Shown: piece by piece, positions 1 to 8,078 of the stretch | Layout of the letters: the number at the start of each line of letters is the position of its first letter | Position numbering within the stretch: the first letter of the stretch is position 1 | Assembly (NCBI RefSeq): GCF_037997115.1 | Contig: NZ_CP150484.1 | Coordinates: forward strand, 194,005-258,004 | From: Amycolatopsis coloradensis | GTDB lineage: Bacteria > Actinomycetota > Actinomycetes > Mycobacteriales > Pseudonocardiaceae | Direction of reading: 5' to 3' | Length of the DNA: 64,000 nucleotides | Translations under genes and position numbers: made by a program | Notes under the pieces: model-generated | What the model was told of the DNA's origin: nothing | Databases searched by the model: none | What the model saw: only the letters and a program-made list of their open reading frames with translations

Positions 1-47
1 CCGCGTGGAACCGGACCGCGAGCCGCGCCGAGGCGGTGGCGGCGAAG

Positions 48-72
48 CTTCCCTCGGTTCAGCCGAGGGAAG
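48..72. terminator. Hairpin at the left edge of the window
   Basis: Ten-base arms CTTCCCTCGG (48-57) and CCGAGGGAAG (63-72) enclose a 5-nt loop. This probably terminates a gene lying outside the window to the left. The first 45 bases have coding-like third-position GC but cannot be assigned to a gene. The sequence just after it (GGGGGCCTTCACG) resembles the hairpin family found at many gene ends in this window. Confidence 0.6.
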
Positions 73-109
73 GGGGCCTTCACGCGCTCCAAGCTTTCCG
101 AGCCAGGGG

Positions 110-151
110 ACTTTGTGTTACAAAGTGGAAGTGAGCTTTGTAGTTCAGAGT
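110..151. promoter_or_regulatory. Doubled palindromic operator upstream of ABC exporter operon
   Basis: ACTTTGT (110-116) and ACAAAGT (120-126) form a perfect 7-bp dyad with a 3-nt spacer. A second, imperfect copy, GCTTTGT..TCAGAGT (135-151), has the same spacing, centred 25 bp downstream. Both lie between the left-edge hairpin and the ATG at 170. The likely ligand is the small winged-helix regulator encoded at 2447-2770 in the same operon; that assignment is an inference. Confidence 0.6.
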
Positions 152-169
152 GCTCGAAGGGGGAAAGTC

Positions 170-1072
170 ATGGCGGACGCGTTCAGGCTCGAAGGGCTGG
201 TCAAGCGCTTCGGCGACGTACTGGCCGTCGACGATGTCAGCGTGCGGGCCGCGCCGGGGGAGGTGGTGGCGCTGCTCGGGCCGAACGGCGCCGGCAAGTC
301 GACCACCATCGACATGCTGCTGGGCCTGAGCAGGCCGGACGCCGGCCAGGTCCGGGTCGCCGGGCTCGGCGCGAGCGAGGCGATGGACCGGGGGATGGTC
401 GGCGCGATGGCGCAGAACGGGACGCTGCTGCGGGACGCGACGGTCACCGAACTCGTCGGCCTGTTCGCCTCGCTGCACCGGAACGCGCTGCCGGTCGGTG
501 AGGTGCTCAAGCGCGCCGGCGTCACCGAATACGCGAATCGCCGCTGCGGGAAGCTGTCCGGTGGTGAGCAGCAGCGGGTGCGGTTCGCGCTCGCGCTGGT
601 CGGCGATCCGGACCTGCTGGTGCTCGACGAGCCGACCGCGGCCATGGATGTCGACGGACGGCGCCGGTTCTGGGCGTCGATGCGCGAGTACACCGAGACG
701 GGCCGCACGGTCCTCTTCGCGACGCACTACCTCGCCGAAGCCGAGGACTACGCGGACCGTGTCGTGCTGATGCGGCACGGCCGGGTCGTCGCGGACGGTC
801 CGGTCGGTGAGGTCCGGGCCGCGGTCGCCGGACGCGTGCTGCGTGCCGTCGTCCCGGACGCCACCGAAGCCACGCTCGCCGCCTTGCCCGGGGTATCGCG
901 CGCGGTGCTGCGTGCCGGGCACGCGGAGCTGAGCTGTGCCGATTCCGACGCCGCCATCCGCGGCCTGCTGCGCGGGTTCCCGCTCGCCTCGGACATCGAA
1001 ATCACCGCTGTGGGACTGGAAGAAGCCTTTATCGCGCTGACCGCCGATGCGGCTGAAGGAGCTTTGAGATGA
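170..1072 (+). CDS. ABC transporter ATP-binding protein (ABC-2/drug exporter type)
   Basis: A 300-residue cytoplasmic ATPase that would drive the permease encoded next to it. Walker A (GPNGAGKS) is at residues 37-44, the signature LSGGEQQRV at about 129, and the Walker B region LLVLDEPTAAMD at about 150, followed by the switch histidine region (ATHYLAEAE). The C-terminal ~90 residues are the extension usual in CcmA/DrrA-like exporters. The ATG at 170 is chosen because it follows AAGGGGGAAAG; the frame is open further upstream but crosses the operator. It overlaps the permease by ATGA. Substrate unknown; self-resistance or lipid export are possible. Confidence 0.93.
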   Translation: MADAFRLEGLVKRFGDVLAVDDVSVRAAPGEVVALLGPNGAGKSTTIDMLLGLSRPDAGQVRVAGLGASEAMDRGMVGAMAQNGTLLRDATVTELVGLFASLHRNALPVGEVLKRAGVTEYANRRCGKLSGGEQQRVRFALALVGDPDLLVLDEPTAAMDVDGRRRFWASMREYTETGRTVLFATHYLAEAEDYADRVVLMRHGRVVADGPVGEVRAAVAGRVLRAVVPDATEATLAALPGVSRAVLRAGHAELSCADSDAAIRGLLRGFPLASDIEITAVGLEEAFIALTADAAEGALR

Positions 1073-1800
1073 ACCTGAACTACCTGGCGCTGGAGATCAA
1101 GCGCATCGTCCGAAGCCCGCAGTTCGCGTTGTTCACCATCGGCATGCCCTTGGCGATGTTCCTGTTGTTCGGCGGGATCTTCGGCGCCCGCGAGATCGCT
1201 CCTGGGATCTCGACCGCGACGGTGACCATGGTGAACATGGCCGCGTACGGCGCCATGACCGCCGCGCTGTTCACCGGCACCCGCGTCGCCACCGAGCGCA
1301 CCGACGGCTGGCAGCGCACCCTGCGACTGACCCCGATGCGGGCGCCGGGCTATCTGATGGTCAAGGTGTCGGCGGGATTGTTCGTCGCGTTGCCCGTCCT
1401 GCTGGTGATCTTCGCGGCCGGGATGATCCGCGGTATCCGGCTCGAAACCGGCCAGTGGCTGACGATCTTCGGCACACTCTGGCTCGGGACGCTGCCCTTC
1501 GCGGTGCTGGGGCTGATGATCGGCCTGTTCGGCAAGGGCGACACCGTCCAGGCGGTGACCGGCGCGCTGATGCTGCCGCTGGGCATGTTCGGCGGATTGT
1601 GGATCCCGCTGCAGGTCCTGCCCGGCTGGATGAACACGGCCGGGCACCTCATGCCGACGTACTGGCTCGGCGAGATCGGCCGCGCGCCGGTGCTCGGCGG
1701 TTCGGGCACGCTGACCGCCGTGGGGGTGCTCGCGGCGTGGCTCGTGATCCCCGCGCTCGTGGTGATGGCGAGGTTCCGGCTCGACACGGCGAGACTGTGA
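1069..1800 (+). CDS. ABC-2 type permease
   Basis: A 243-residue membrane protein with about six hydrophobic segments: residues ~15-40 (FALFTIGMPLAMFLLFGGIF), ~55-75, ~100-125, ~135-160, ~165-190 and ~215-237. The layout is that of ABC-2 membrane components that pair with a DrrA/CcmA-like ATPase. Its start codon overlaps the stop of the ATPase gene (ATGA), so translation is probably coupled. The 20-bp gap to the next gene suggests one transcript. Export substrate cannot be read from the sequence. Confidence 0.9.
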   Translation: MNLNYLALEIKRIVRSPQFALFTIGMPLAMFLLFGGIFGAREIAPGISTATVTMVNMAAYGAMTAALFTGTRVATERTDGWQRTLRLTPMRAPGYLMVKVSAGLFVALPVLLVIFAAGMIRGIRLETGQWLTIFGTLWLGTLPFAVLGLMIGLFGKGDTVQAVTGALMLPLGMFGGLWIPLQVLPGWMNTAGHLMPTYWLGEIGRAPVLGGSGTLTAVGVLAAWLVIPALVVMARFRLDTARL

Positions 1801-1820
1801 ACCCGTGTTAGTTTTCCGAA

Positions 1821-2450
1821 GTGGTGGAGGATGAACGGGACGGCGACGAGCGGCCGATGACGCCCGAGGAGTCGCTCGCGCTCATCGCCACGCAGGCGGA
1901 GAAGACCCGGCGCGAGATCGGGCCGAATCCGGCGGTGCTGCTCGCCGTATGGGGTCTGGTGTGGCTGCTCGGCTTCGGGCTCGTCTACCTTTCCGCCCCG
2001 CCGACCGCGCTGCTGCCGATGTGGGCCGCCGGCGTGATCGCCGTCGCCGGTTTCGCCGGGGCCATGGCGTATTCGGCGATCTACGGCATCCGGTCGGGCC
2101 GCGGGGTGCGCGGGCCGTCCCGGCTCGTCGGGGCGATGTACGGGTGGAGCTGGATGATCGCGTTCGGCGGCCTGACGGTGGTGAACACCGCGCTGATCCG
2201 CCTCGGCCTCGACAGCGAGTTGATCCCGTTGCTGTGGTCCGGGACCTCGCTCATACTGACCGGTCTGATGTACCTCGCCGGCGGGATGCTGTGGCAGAGC
2301 AAGCTGCAGTACGGCCTCGGCGTGTGGATCATCGCGTGCGGCGCGGCGAGCGTGCTGGCGGGGGGACCGCACAACTTCCTCGTACTGAGCCTCGCGGGTG
2401 GCGGTGGCTTCCTGGTGGCGTCGCTGGTCTTCCTGGTGCGGGCGCGATGA
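1821..2450 (+). CDS. Multi-pass membrane protein of the exporter operon
   Basis: About 209 residues with roughly six membrane segments, beginning after a charged N-terminus (ESLALIATQAEKTRREIG). No catalytic motif is recognised. It sits between an ABC-2 permease and a winged-helix regulator and overlaps the latter by 4 nt. Such proteins recur in actinomycete operons of this composition, perhaps as an accessory membrane subunit or sensor. The start is uncertain: GTG at 1821 or ATG at 1857, neither with a good ribosome binding site. Confidence 0.75.
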   Translation: MVEDERDGDERPMTPEESLALIATQAEKTRREIGPNPAVLLAVWGLVWLLGFGLVYLSAPPTALLPMWAAGVIAVAGFAGAMAYSAIYGIRSGRGVRGPSRLVGAMYGWSWMIAFGGLTVVNTALIRLGLDSELIPLLWSGTSLILTGLMYLAGGMLWQSKLQYGLGVWIIACGAASVLAGGPHNFLVLSLAGGGGFLVASLVFLVRAR

Positions 2451-2770
2451 GCGAAGACGGGTTGCCCCAGCTCGACCCGGTGATCCACGCGCAGGCGCGG
2501 CTGCGGGTCACCGTGGCGTTGTCGAGCCTGGGGCCGGGGGACAGCATCACCTTCCCGAGGCTGCAGCAACTGCTGGACATGACACCGGGCAACCTGTCGA
2601 CCCATCTGCGCAAACTCGAGGACGCGGGCTACGTCGAGATCACGAAGGCGTTCGAGCACCGCACGCCGGTGACCCTGGTCCAGCTGACCACCCGTGGCCG
2701 GGCCGCGTTCGAGGAGTACACGAAGGCCCTGCATCGTCTTCTCGAGGTGCCGGGCGATGGGCGGGCATGA
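2447..2770 (+). CDS. Winged-helix transcriptional regulator (HTH_34-like)
   Basis: A 107-residue DNA-binding protein. The segment from about residue 35 (ITFPRLQQLLDMTPGNLSTH) onward is a helix-turn-helix, followed by a wing (EHRTPVTLVQLTTRGR) and a helical tail. This is the MarR/ArsR-like HTH_34 pattern. It overlaps the membrane protein gene by ATGA and dinB by 14 nt, so it is likely autoregulated with the exporter. The doubled ACTTTGT-N3-ACAAAGT site at 110-151 is the natural candidate operator. The inducing ligand is unknown. Confidence 0.87.
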   Translation: MSEDGLPQLDPVIHAQARLRVTVALSSLGPGDSITFPRLQQLLDMTPGNLSTHLRKLEDAGYVEITKAFEHRTPVTLVQLTTRGRAAFEEYTKALHRLLEVPGDGRA

Positions 2771-4079
2771 CCGGTGGGTCATCCACCTCGACATGGACGC
2801 GTTCTACGCCTCCTGTGAACAGCTGACCCGGCCGACCCTGTCCCACCGTCCGGTACTGGTCGGCGGCGCGGGACCGCGCGGCGTGGTCGCCGGGGCGAGC
2901 TACCAGGCGCGCGAACACGGGATCAAATCGGCGATGCCGATGTCGCAGGCCCGGCGGCTGCTGCCGCCCAACGGGGTCATCCTGCCGCCGCGGTTCAAAC
3001 TGTACGAACTGCTGAGCACCCAGGTGTTCGACCTCGTCGCCCAGTACGCGCCCGTGCTGGAACGGATCTCCCTCGACGAGGCCTTCGCGGAACCGCCTTC
3101 ACTGGCCGGTGCCTCCTCGGACGAGGTGCGGGAGTTCGGTGCGCGCCTGCGGGAGCACATCCGGTCCGAAATCGGCCTGGTGGCGTCGATCGGGGCGGCG
3201 TCGGGGAAGCAGGTCGCGAAGGTCGCGTCGGATCTGGCGAAACCGGACGGGCTGCTCGTCGTCGACCAGGGCACCGAACGCGACTTCCTCGCGCCGCTGC
3301 CGACCAGGGTGTTGTGGGGGATCGGCCCGGTGGCGGAAGGGAAACTGCGGGCGATCGGCGTCCGGACACTGGGCCAGCTGACCGCGCTCTCCGACGCCGA
3401 CGCGGTGTCCACTTTGGGCAGTGTGGTCGGGCGGGACCTGCGGCGGCTGGCCACCGGCGTCGACGACCGGCCGGTGTCCGACCGCGCGGAGCTCAAACAG
3501 GTCAGCGCCGAAACGACCTTCGACCGGGACCTGATCGATCTGACGAGCCTGCGGCGCGAGGTCCGCGACCTCGCCGTGCACGCGCACCGGCGCCTCGTCA
3601 ACGCCGGACGGGTCGCGCGGACGGTGGTGGTGAAGCTGCGGCACACCGACTTCAGCACCGTGACGCGTTCGGAGACGATGGCCTCGCCCACCGACGAATT
3701 CGACCAGCTCGCCGCGATGGCGGAACGGCTGCTGATCGATCCGACCGAGTTCGGCGGGGTGCGGCTGGCCGGGGTCGCGTTCTCCGGGCTTTCGGTGCCG
3801 CATCAGGATCCGCTGTTCACTCTTTCGGTTCCGGCCGCCGAGACGCCCGTGGTCGAGCGAGCCCCGGCGCCGGTGCCGGTGCCGGTGGTGTCGTCGAGTT
3901 GGCGGCCCGGGGACGACGTCGTGCACGAGTCGTACGGAACCGGGTGGGTGCAGGGCGCCGGGCACGGACGGGTGACCGTCCGGTTCGAGACGCGCACCAG
4001 TGGGCCGGGGGTGGCGCGGACGTTCCCGCAGGAGGATCCGGCGCTGCGCAGGGGAGAGCCCGGCGACTGCCTGGCTTGA
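2757..4079 (+). CDS. dinB: DNA polymerase IV (Y-family, DinB)
   Basis: A 440-residue translesion polymerase. Catalytic Asp12 lies in LDMDAF, with Tyr17 in the steric-gate position, and the second acidic pair is SLDEA (Asp107, Glu108). Palm, fingers, helix-hairpin-helix (about 190-230) and little-finger domains follow. After about residue 350 comes a Pro/Val-rich linker and a C-terminal ~60-residue module (GDDVVHESYGTGWVQG) typical of actinobacterial DinB. The ATG at 2757 overlaps the regulator gene; its position at the end of an exporter operon suggests co-transcription. No LexA box was noticed upstream. Confidence 0.94.
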   Translation: MGGHDRWVIHLDMDAFYASCEQLTRPTLSHRPVLVGGAGPRGVVAGASYQAREHGIKSAMPMSQARRLLPPNGVILPPRFKLYELLSTQVFDLVAQYAPVLERISLDEAFAEPPSLAGASSDEVREFGARLREHIRSEIGLVASIGAASGKQVAKVASDLAKPDGLLVVDQGTERDFLAPLPTRVLWGIGPVAEGKLRAIGVRTLGQLTALSDADAVSTLGSVVGRDLRRLATGVDDRPVSDRAELKQVSAETTFDRDLIDLTSLRREVRDLAVHAHRRLVNAGRVARTVVVKLRHTDFSTVTRSETMASPTDEFDQLAAMAERLLIDPTEFGGVRLAGVAFSGLSVPHQDPLFTLSVPAAETPVVERAPAPVPVPVVSSSWRPGDDVVHESYGTGWVQGAGHGRVTVRFETRTSGPGVARTFPQEDPALRRGEPGDCLA

Positions 4080-4091
4080 GCCGGCAAGCGG

Positions 4092-4109
4092 AGTGTCCAC
4101 AGGGACACT
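4092..4109. terminator. Short hairpin downstream of dinB
   Basis: AGTGTCC (4092-4098) and GGACACT (4103-4109) enclose ACAG, 12 bp after the dinB stop. A related copy (GTGTCC-ATTAA-GGACAC) occurs at 4284-4300 inside the inverted-repeat element. Confidence 0.55.
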
Positions 4110-4140
4110 TAGTGCCAACCGAGTGCTCTTTTGCGGAGGG

Positions 4141-4469
4141 GTCGTGAGTGCTAGAGAGCGTTCTAATCCAATGTCACGTAGCTTAAGTCGATCTTGGGTG
4201 GGTGTCTTGATCGTAAGCGGTGAGGGTTGCCGCAGGTCACGCGCTCAGTTGCCCTGGCCGGCGGGAGCCGACTGCGTTCCTGAGTGTCCATTAAGGACAC
4301 GTTCGCTGACTCGATGTCTGATTGACCCCCTCGGCCCACGACCAGGGCCGAAGGCTCCCTTCGTCGCATCAGGCGCAGCGAAGGGAGCCTTCACCCCGAC
4401 TGTCAACCTCGTCCAAGATCAACTTAAGTTACGTGGCATTGCGTTCTAATGCTCTTTATCACTCACGAC
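4141..4469. repeat. 329-bp element with 57-nt terminal inverted repeats
   Basis: The arms 4141-4197 and 4413-4469 are reverse complements at 47 of 57 positions. The outer 10 bases (GTCGTGAGTG / CACTCACGAC) and inner 7 are perfect. The interior carries two smaller dyads (4284-4300 and 4350-4392). No convincing open reading frame and no clear target-site duplication are visible. It fits a MITE-like non-autonomous element or a large structured RNA. Most of the gene-free stretch 4080-4648 is this element; 4470-4648 holds only the capA promoter region. Confidence 0.65.
4350..4392. repeat. Hairpin inside the inverted-repeat element
   Basis: GAAGGCTCCCTTCG (4350-4363) pairs perfectly with CGAAGGGAGCCTTC (4379-4392) across a 15-nt loop. 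It belongs to the GAAGG..CCTTC family that otherwise sits at gene ends. Confidence 0.7.
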
Positions 4470-4648
4470 TCAGGGGCGCGCCGCACGAGCGTCTCCCGTT
4501 CCGCTGATCGTTCAGGACGGCCATGGCGGCGATCCTCCCAGGTTCCGGAGGCGATTCACGAACGGAAAGTGCCGTGGACCTCGGTTGAGTGTCGTGCCTA
4601 CGGGCCGTAAGGCAGGATGGAGGGACCTTCACCCGATCGAGGGAATAA

Positions 4649-5776
4649 ATGCTCAGCTCCCGTGCCCGTCAGACCACTGCCCTCCTCGGCGCCGCCCTCC
4701 TGCTCGCGGGGTGCGGCAGCGCTCCGGAACAGCGGCAGCCGCCCGCCACGTCCGAGGCGCCGCCGTCGAGCCAGGCGCCGGACGGGTCGTTCACCGTGGT
4801 CGCGACCGGCGACGTGCTGATCCACCCCGCGCTGACCGAACAGGCGAAGGAAGACGGTGGTGGCAAGATCGACTACCGGCCTCTGCTGGCCGGGATCAAA
4901 CCGCTGATCTCCGGGGCCGACCTCGGCATCTGCCATCTCGAGACCCCGCTCGCGCCGAAGGGCGGGCCGTACAGCGGCTACCCGTCGTTCAGCGCGCCGC
5001 CCGAGATAGCCGGCGCGCTCAAGGACACCGGGTACGACAACTGCTCGACGGCGTCCAACCACACGATCGACCAGGGCGTGGACGGCGCGACCAGGACCCT
5101 CGACGAACTCGACGAGGCCGGGATCAAGCACACCGGCTCGGCGCGTTCGGCCGAGGAGGCGAAGAAGCCGCTGATCGTCGACGTCACCGGCGTCAAGGTC
5201 GCCCAGCTCTCGTACTCCTACGGGTTCAACGGGATCAAGGTGCCCGCGGGCAAACCCTGGCTGGTGAACCAGATCGACGCCGAAGACGTGATCGCCGAGG
5301 CCAAGGCCGCGCGGAAGGCGGGCGCGCAGGTCGTCCTCGCGAGCCTGCACTGGGGCACCGAGTACCAGCACGAGCCGACCGCCGAACAGCGCTCACTGGC
5401 GAAGAAACTCCTCGGCGACGACTCGATCGACCTGATCATCGGCCATCACGCGCACGTCGTGCAGCCCTTCGAGCAGATCAACGGCAAGTGGGTCGCCTAC
5501 GGCCTCGGCAACAGCGTCGCCCGCCATTCGGAGCCGAAGGGTTCGACGGAACAGGGCGCGGCCGCGCGGTTCCGGTTCGTGCGCGACGGCGAACGCTGGA
5601 AGGTCGACAAGGCCGAATATGTCCCGACACTGGTCCAGCTCGGCCCGCCGATCCGCCTGCTCGACCTGACCGCGGGACAGGCCGGGAACGCCGGCGCGGA
5701 AGCGCTCGAGGCCACCGACGAAGTCGTCCTCAGCCGCGGCGCGGGCGAGCGGGGGCTGACCCGCCCCGGCCGCTGA
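4649..5776 (+). CDS. CapA-family (PGA_cap) lipoprotein
   Basis: A 375-residue exported lipoprotein of the poly-gamma-glutamate capsule (CapA/PgsA) metallophosphatase-like family. The N-terminus is a lipoprotein signal with lipobox LAGC (Cys22), followed by a Pro/Ser-rich linker. The domain starts at FTVVATGDVLIHP and carries HLETPL, SNHTIDQG, LHWGTEY and IIGHHAHVVQPFE, the metal-site-like motifs of PF09587. The ATG at 4649 follows GAGGGAA. No capB/capC synthase genes are nearby, so a role in polyglutamate synthesis is doubtful; many actinobacterial homologues are orphans. Confidence 0.9.
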   Translation: MLSSRARQTTALLGAALLLAGCGSAPEQRQPPATSEAPPSSQAPDGSFTVVATGDVLIHPALTEQAKEDGGGKIDYRPLLAGIKPLISGADLGICHLETPLAPKGGPYSGYPSFSAPPEIAGALKDTGYDNCSTASNHTIDQGVDGATRTLDELDEAGIKHTGSARSAEEAKKPLIVDVTGVKVAQLSYSYGFNGIKVPAGKPWLVNQIDAEDVIAEAKAARKAGAQVVLASLHWGTEYQHEPTAEQRSLAKKLLGDDSIDLIIGHHAHVVQPFEQINGKWVAYGLGNSVARHSEPKGSTEQGAAARFRFVRDGERWKVDKAEYVPTLVQLGPPIRLLDLTAGQAGNAGAEALEATDEVVLSRGAGERGLTRPGR

Positions 5777-5784
5777 CCAGAGGG

Positions 5785-5817
5785 GGCAGGGGCGGGCTCG
5801 TCCCGCCCACCCCTGCC
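5785..5817. terminator. Bidirectional terminator between convergent genes
   Basis: GGCAGGGG (5785-5792) pairs with CCCCTGCC (5810-5817), extended by CGGG (5793-5796) with CCCG (5802-5805) across a bulge. It lies between the stop codons of the CapA-like gene (+) and the polyprenyl synthase gene (-). Confidence 0.7.
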
Positions 5818-5832
5818 TTACCGCGCCCGCCT

Positions 5833-6858
5833 TCAATACCGTCGCCGTACCACCAGTTTCGCGAGCGCCGCGAGCTCGGCGCCTGGGCGGGGCACCGGAT
5901 TCGAGACGGCGAGATGGTGCAGCGCGCCGGTCAGGAGCGCGTCGGCCTGCTCCTGACTCCAAGCCCGGCCGCCCGCCCGTTCCACCAGCTCGGCCGCGTG
6001 GGGCAATTCCGCGGCGTCGAGGTTTTCCTTGCGGTACAAGGCATCCAGTTCTCGCCCGGCTTCCGTCCCCGAGTGGAGCGCGGCCACCACCGGCAGGGAC
6101 TTCTTCCGGTTGGACAGATCCGAGTGGACCGGTTTGCCGGTCACCGCCGGATCGCCCCAGATCCCGAGTAGATCGTCGATGTGCTGGAACGCCAGCCCGA
6201 GTGCCCTCCCGTACTCGGTCAGCCGGTCGACCTGATCCTGTCTCCCTTCCCCGGCCAGCGCCCCGAGCGTGCACGACGCCCCGAGCAACGCGCCGGTCTT
6301 CCCCTCGGCCATCCGTACGCATTCGGCGGTGTCGACGTCACCGCGTTCCTCGAACTTCAGATCGGCGCTCTGGCCCTCCAGCAGGTCGATCACGGCGGTG
6401 CTGAGCACCCGCAGCGCGGTCTGCCCGAACGGGGCCAGCACCTCGAAGGCCCGGCACAGCAGGGCGTCCCCGGCGAGGATCGCCGCGCCGGTGCCGAAAA
6501 CGGTCCAGGCCGTCGGGCGGTGCCGCCGGGTCGTGTCGGAGTCCATCACATCGTCGTGCAGCAGGGAGAAGTTGTGCACCATCTCCACCGCGACACCCAC
6601 CGGGACGGCGATCTCGGCGTGCCCTCCGACCGCCCGCGCCGACAGCAGCGCGAGCGCGGGCCGCAAGGCCTTCCCGTTGTCCGAAGTGGACGGACGCCCG
6701 TGTTCGTCCCACCAGCCGAAGTGGTAGCCGGCGATGAGCCGCATCGATTCGGGCATGCCGTCGACGGCCTCGCGCAAGGCCGGGTCGAGCAGATTCCGGC
6801 TCCAGGTCAGCACTTCACCGGCGGGCCGGGCTCCGGTATGGGTCTCGATGGTCGTCAA
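5833..6858 (-). CDS. Polyprenyl (isoprenyl) diphosphate synthase
   Basis: A 341-residue all-alpha trans-prenyltransferase that condenses isopentenyl diphosphate with an allylic diphosphate. The first Asp-rich motif is HDDVMDSD followed by TTRRHRP; the second is HIDDLLGIWGDP. The lysine/arginine of GKALRP is the usual IPP-binding residue. The length fits geranylgeranyl or farnesyl-geranyl synthases. I choose the TTG at 6858 because GAAAGGGAG lies just upstream and the preceding sequence is AT-richer non-coding DNA; an ATG at 6945 in frame lacks a ribosome site. No terpene cyclase is adjacent, so the chain length and product remain open. Confidence 0.9.
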   Translation of the reverse strand: MTTIETHTGARPAGEVLTWSRNLLDPALREAVDGMPESMRLIAGYHFGWWDEHGRPSTSDNGKALRPALALLSARAVGGHAEIAVPVGVAVEMVHNFSLLHDDVMDSDTTRRHRPTAWTVFGTGAAILAGDALLCRAFEVLAPFGQTALRVLSTAVIDLLEGQSADLKFEERGDVDTAECVRMAEGKTGALLGASCTLGALAGEGRQDQVDRLTEYGRALGLAFQHIDDLLGIWGDPAVTGKPVHSDLSNRKKSLPVVAALHSGTEAGRELDALYRKENLDAAELPHAAELVERAGGRAWSQEQADALLTGALHHLAVSNPVPRPGAELAALAKLVVRRRY

Positions 6859-7309
6859 CGGACTCCCTTTCAGTCGACCCGGAGAACTGCTGTTTTTCGC
6901 AATTCGTGGATAACCATTCGAGTAGGGCGGTGGCAAAGTCAACATAGCAAGGGGTAATGCCCCGACAAACAACTCGATCGGGTCTGCGGAAATGTTCACC
7001 TGTTTGCCGACCGTCCCGGACGCGCGGCCGGAGGCGGCCGTTCGGGTGTCGAAGCTGCGCGAAATGCCGGTATGCGGCGGAGTCGGTGACGTCTCGTGGT
7101 GGCGACTCACTCGGTCGTGAAGCCGCGCTCTCCGATCGGTGACGCGCCTTTCCGGCGCGTATCGGAAATTGTTTCGAGTGCTGAGAAATTGGGCCGAGCC
7201 GGTGATGATCGACTGCGCTGAGTCCGCCGCTGGTATGAATTGATTCAACCGGTCTTTTCGCTCGTGGAAGGGTGAACTAGCTTCAGCAGTCTCCGTGGGA
7301 AGGACTCGA
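6859..7309. other. Divergent intergenic region, 451 bp
   Basis: This region separates two divergent genes and is less GC-rich than its surroundings, as expected for promoters. One dyad is visible: ACGCGCC (7142-7148) and GGCGCGT (7154-7160), flanked by CCGAT (7132-7136) and ATCGG (7161-7165). On the minus strand a TTGACT (6942-6937) could be a -35 for the prenyl synthase. No gene is supported. Confidence 0.5.
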
Positions 7310-8074
7310 ATGGGCATGTACCTGACCGGCATCGCCTGGGTCGTCGGCGCGGCGGCCCTCGCGGGCTTCGTCGGCTACCTCGTCCGCAGGTTCGGCTGGG
7401 ACGAGGGACGGCCCGACAACAACGACGCCGCCGGCCAGGTGTTCACCATCGTCGGTGGGCTGCACGCCGTCCTGGTCGCGTTCGTCCTGATCTCGCTCTT
7501 CGACTCCGCGAGCGCGGCGCGCGAGGGCTCGTACCACGAGGCGGACAGCCTGGTCGCCGCCGTCTGGGCCGCCGATTCGCTGGGGACCGAGGTCAAGGAC
7601 GAGGTTCGGAAGCTGAGCGCGGAGTACATCACCACGGTCGAAAAGAAGGAGTGGCCGCTGATGGCCGGGGGGCAGACGAGCCTCCCCGATCTCGGCTGGA
7701 CGCACCTCGACAACTTGCGCAAGGCGGTGGACAAGGCCCCCTCGGACGACGACTGGGTCCGTGAGCGCAAGGCCGAGGCGTCCACCCAGCTCTGGCAGGT
7801 CTATGAAGCCCGGCAGGACCGGCTCAACGCGGTCGTCGGCGGCCGGGTCGGCGGCGTCGTCTGGTTCGCGCTCATTCTCGGCAGCCTCGTCTCGGCGCTG
7901 TTGCCCAACCTGTTCGGCGGTACGCGGCTGGCCGCGCATCTCGTGATCGTGTCCACCCTGGCAGGCACGGTCACGTTGCTGCTGTTCGCGATCTACCAGC
8001 TGCAGAACCCGTTCGGCGGTGGGGTACGGATCCCGCCGGACGCGTTCACCTCCGCGCTGGCGAGGATCTCTTGA
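7310..8074 (+). CDS. DUF4239-like membrane protein
   Basis: A 254-residue protein with an N-terminal membrane helix ([19 protein letters not shown]), a second ([20 protein letters not shown]), a soluble helical stretch rich in charged residues (about 70-175), and two C-terminal helices ([41 protein letters not shown]). This four-helix, bestrophin-like layout is that of the DUF4239 family, of unknown function. ATG 7310 is preceded by GGAAGGAC. The next gene starts 4 bp after its stop, suggesting an operon. Confidence 0.8.
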   Translation: MGMYLTGIAWVVGAAALAGFVGYLVRRFGWDEGRPDNNDAAGQVFTIVGGLHAVLVAFVLISLFDSASAAREGSYHEADSLVAAVWAADSLGTEVKDEVRKLSAEYITTVEKKEWPLMAGGQTSLPDLGWTHLDNLRKAVDKAPSDDDWVRERKAEASTQLWQVYEARQDRLNAVVGGRVGGVVWFALILGSLVSALLPNLFGGTRLAAHLVIVSTLAGTVTLLLFAIYQLQNPFGGGVRIPPDAFTSALARIS

Positions 8075-8078
8075 GCCG

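Noticed and set aside
1831-1860. Nine-codon leader ORF (ATG AAC GGG .. TGA) overlapping ATG 1857
   Set aside because: The GGTGGAGG before it directly abuts the ATG, with no spacing, so it is unlikely to be translated.
4000-4507. Plus-strand frames across the region after dinB
   Set aside because: They run through the dinB end, short hairpins and the inverted-repeat element, and lack family similarity or a ribosome site.
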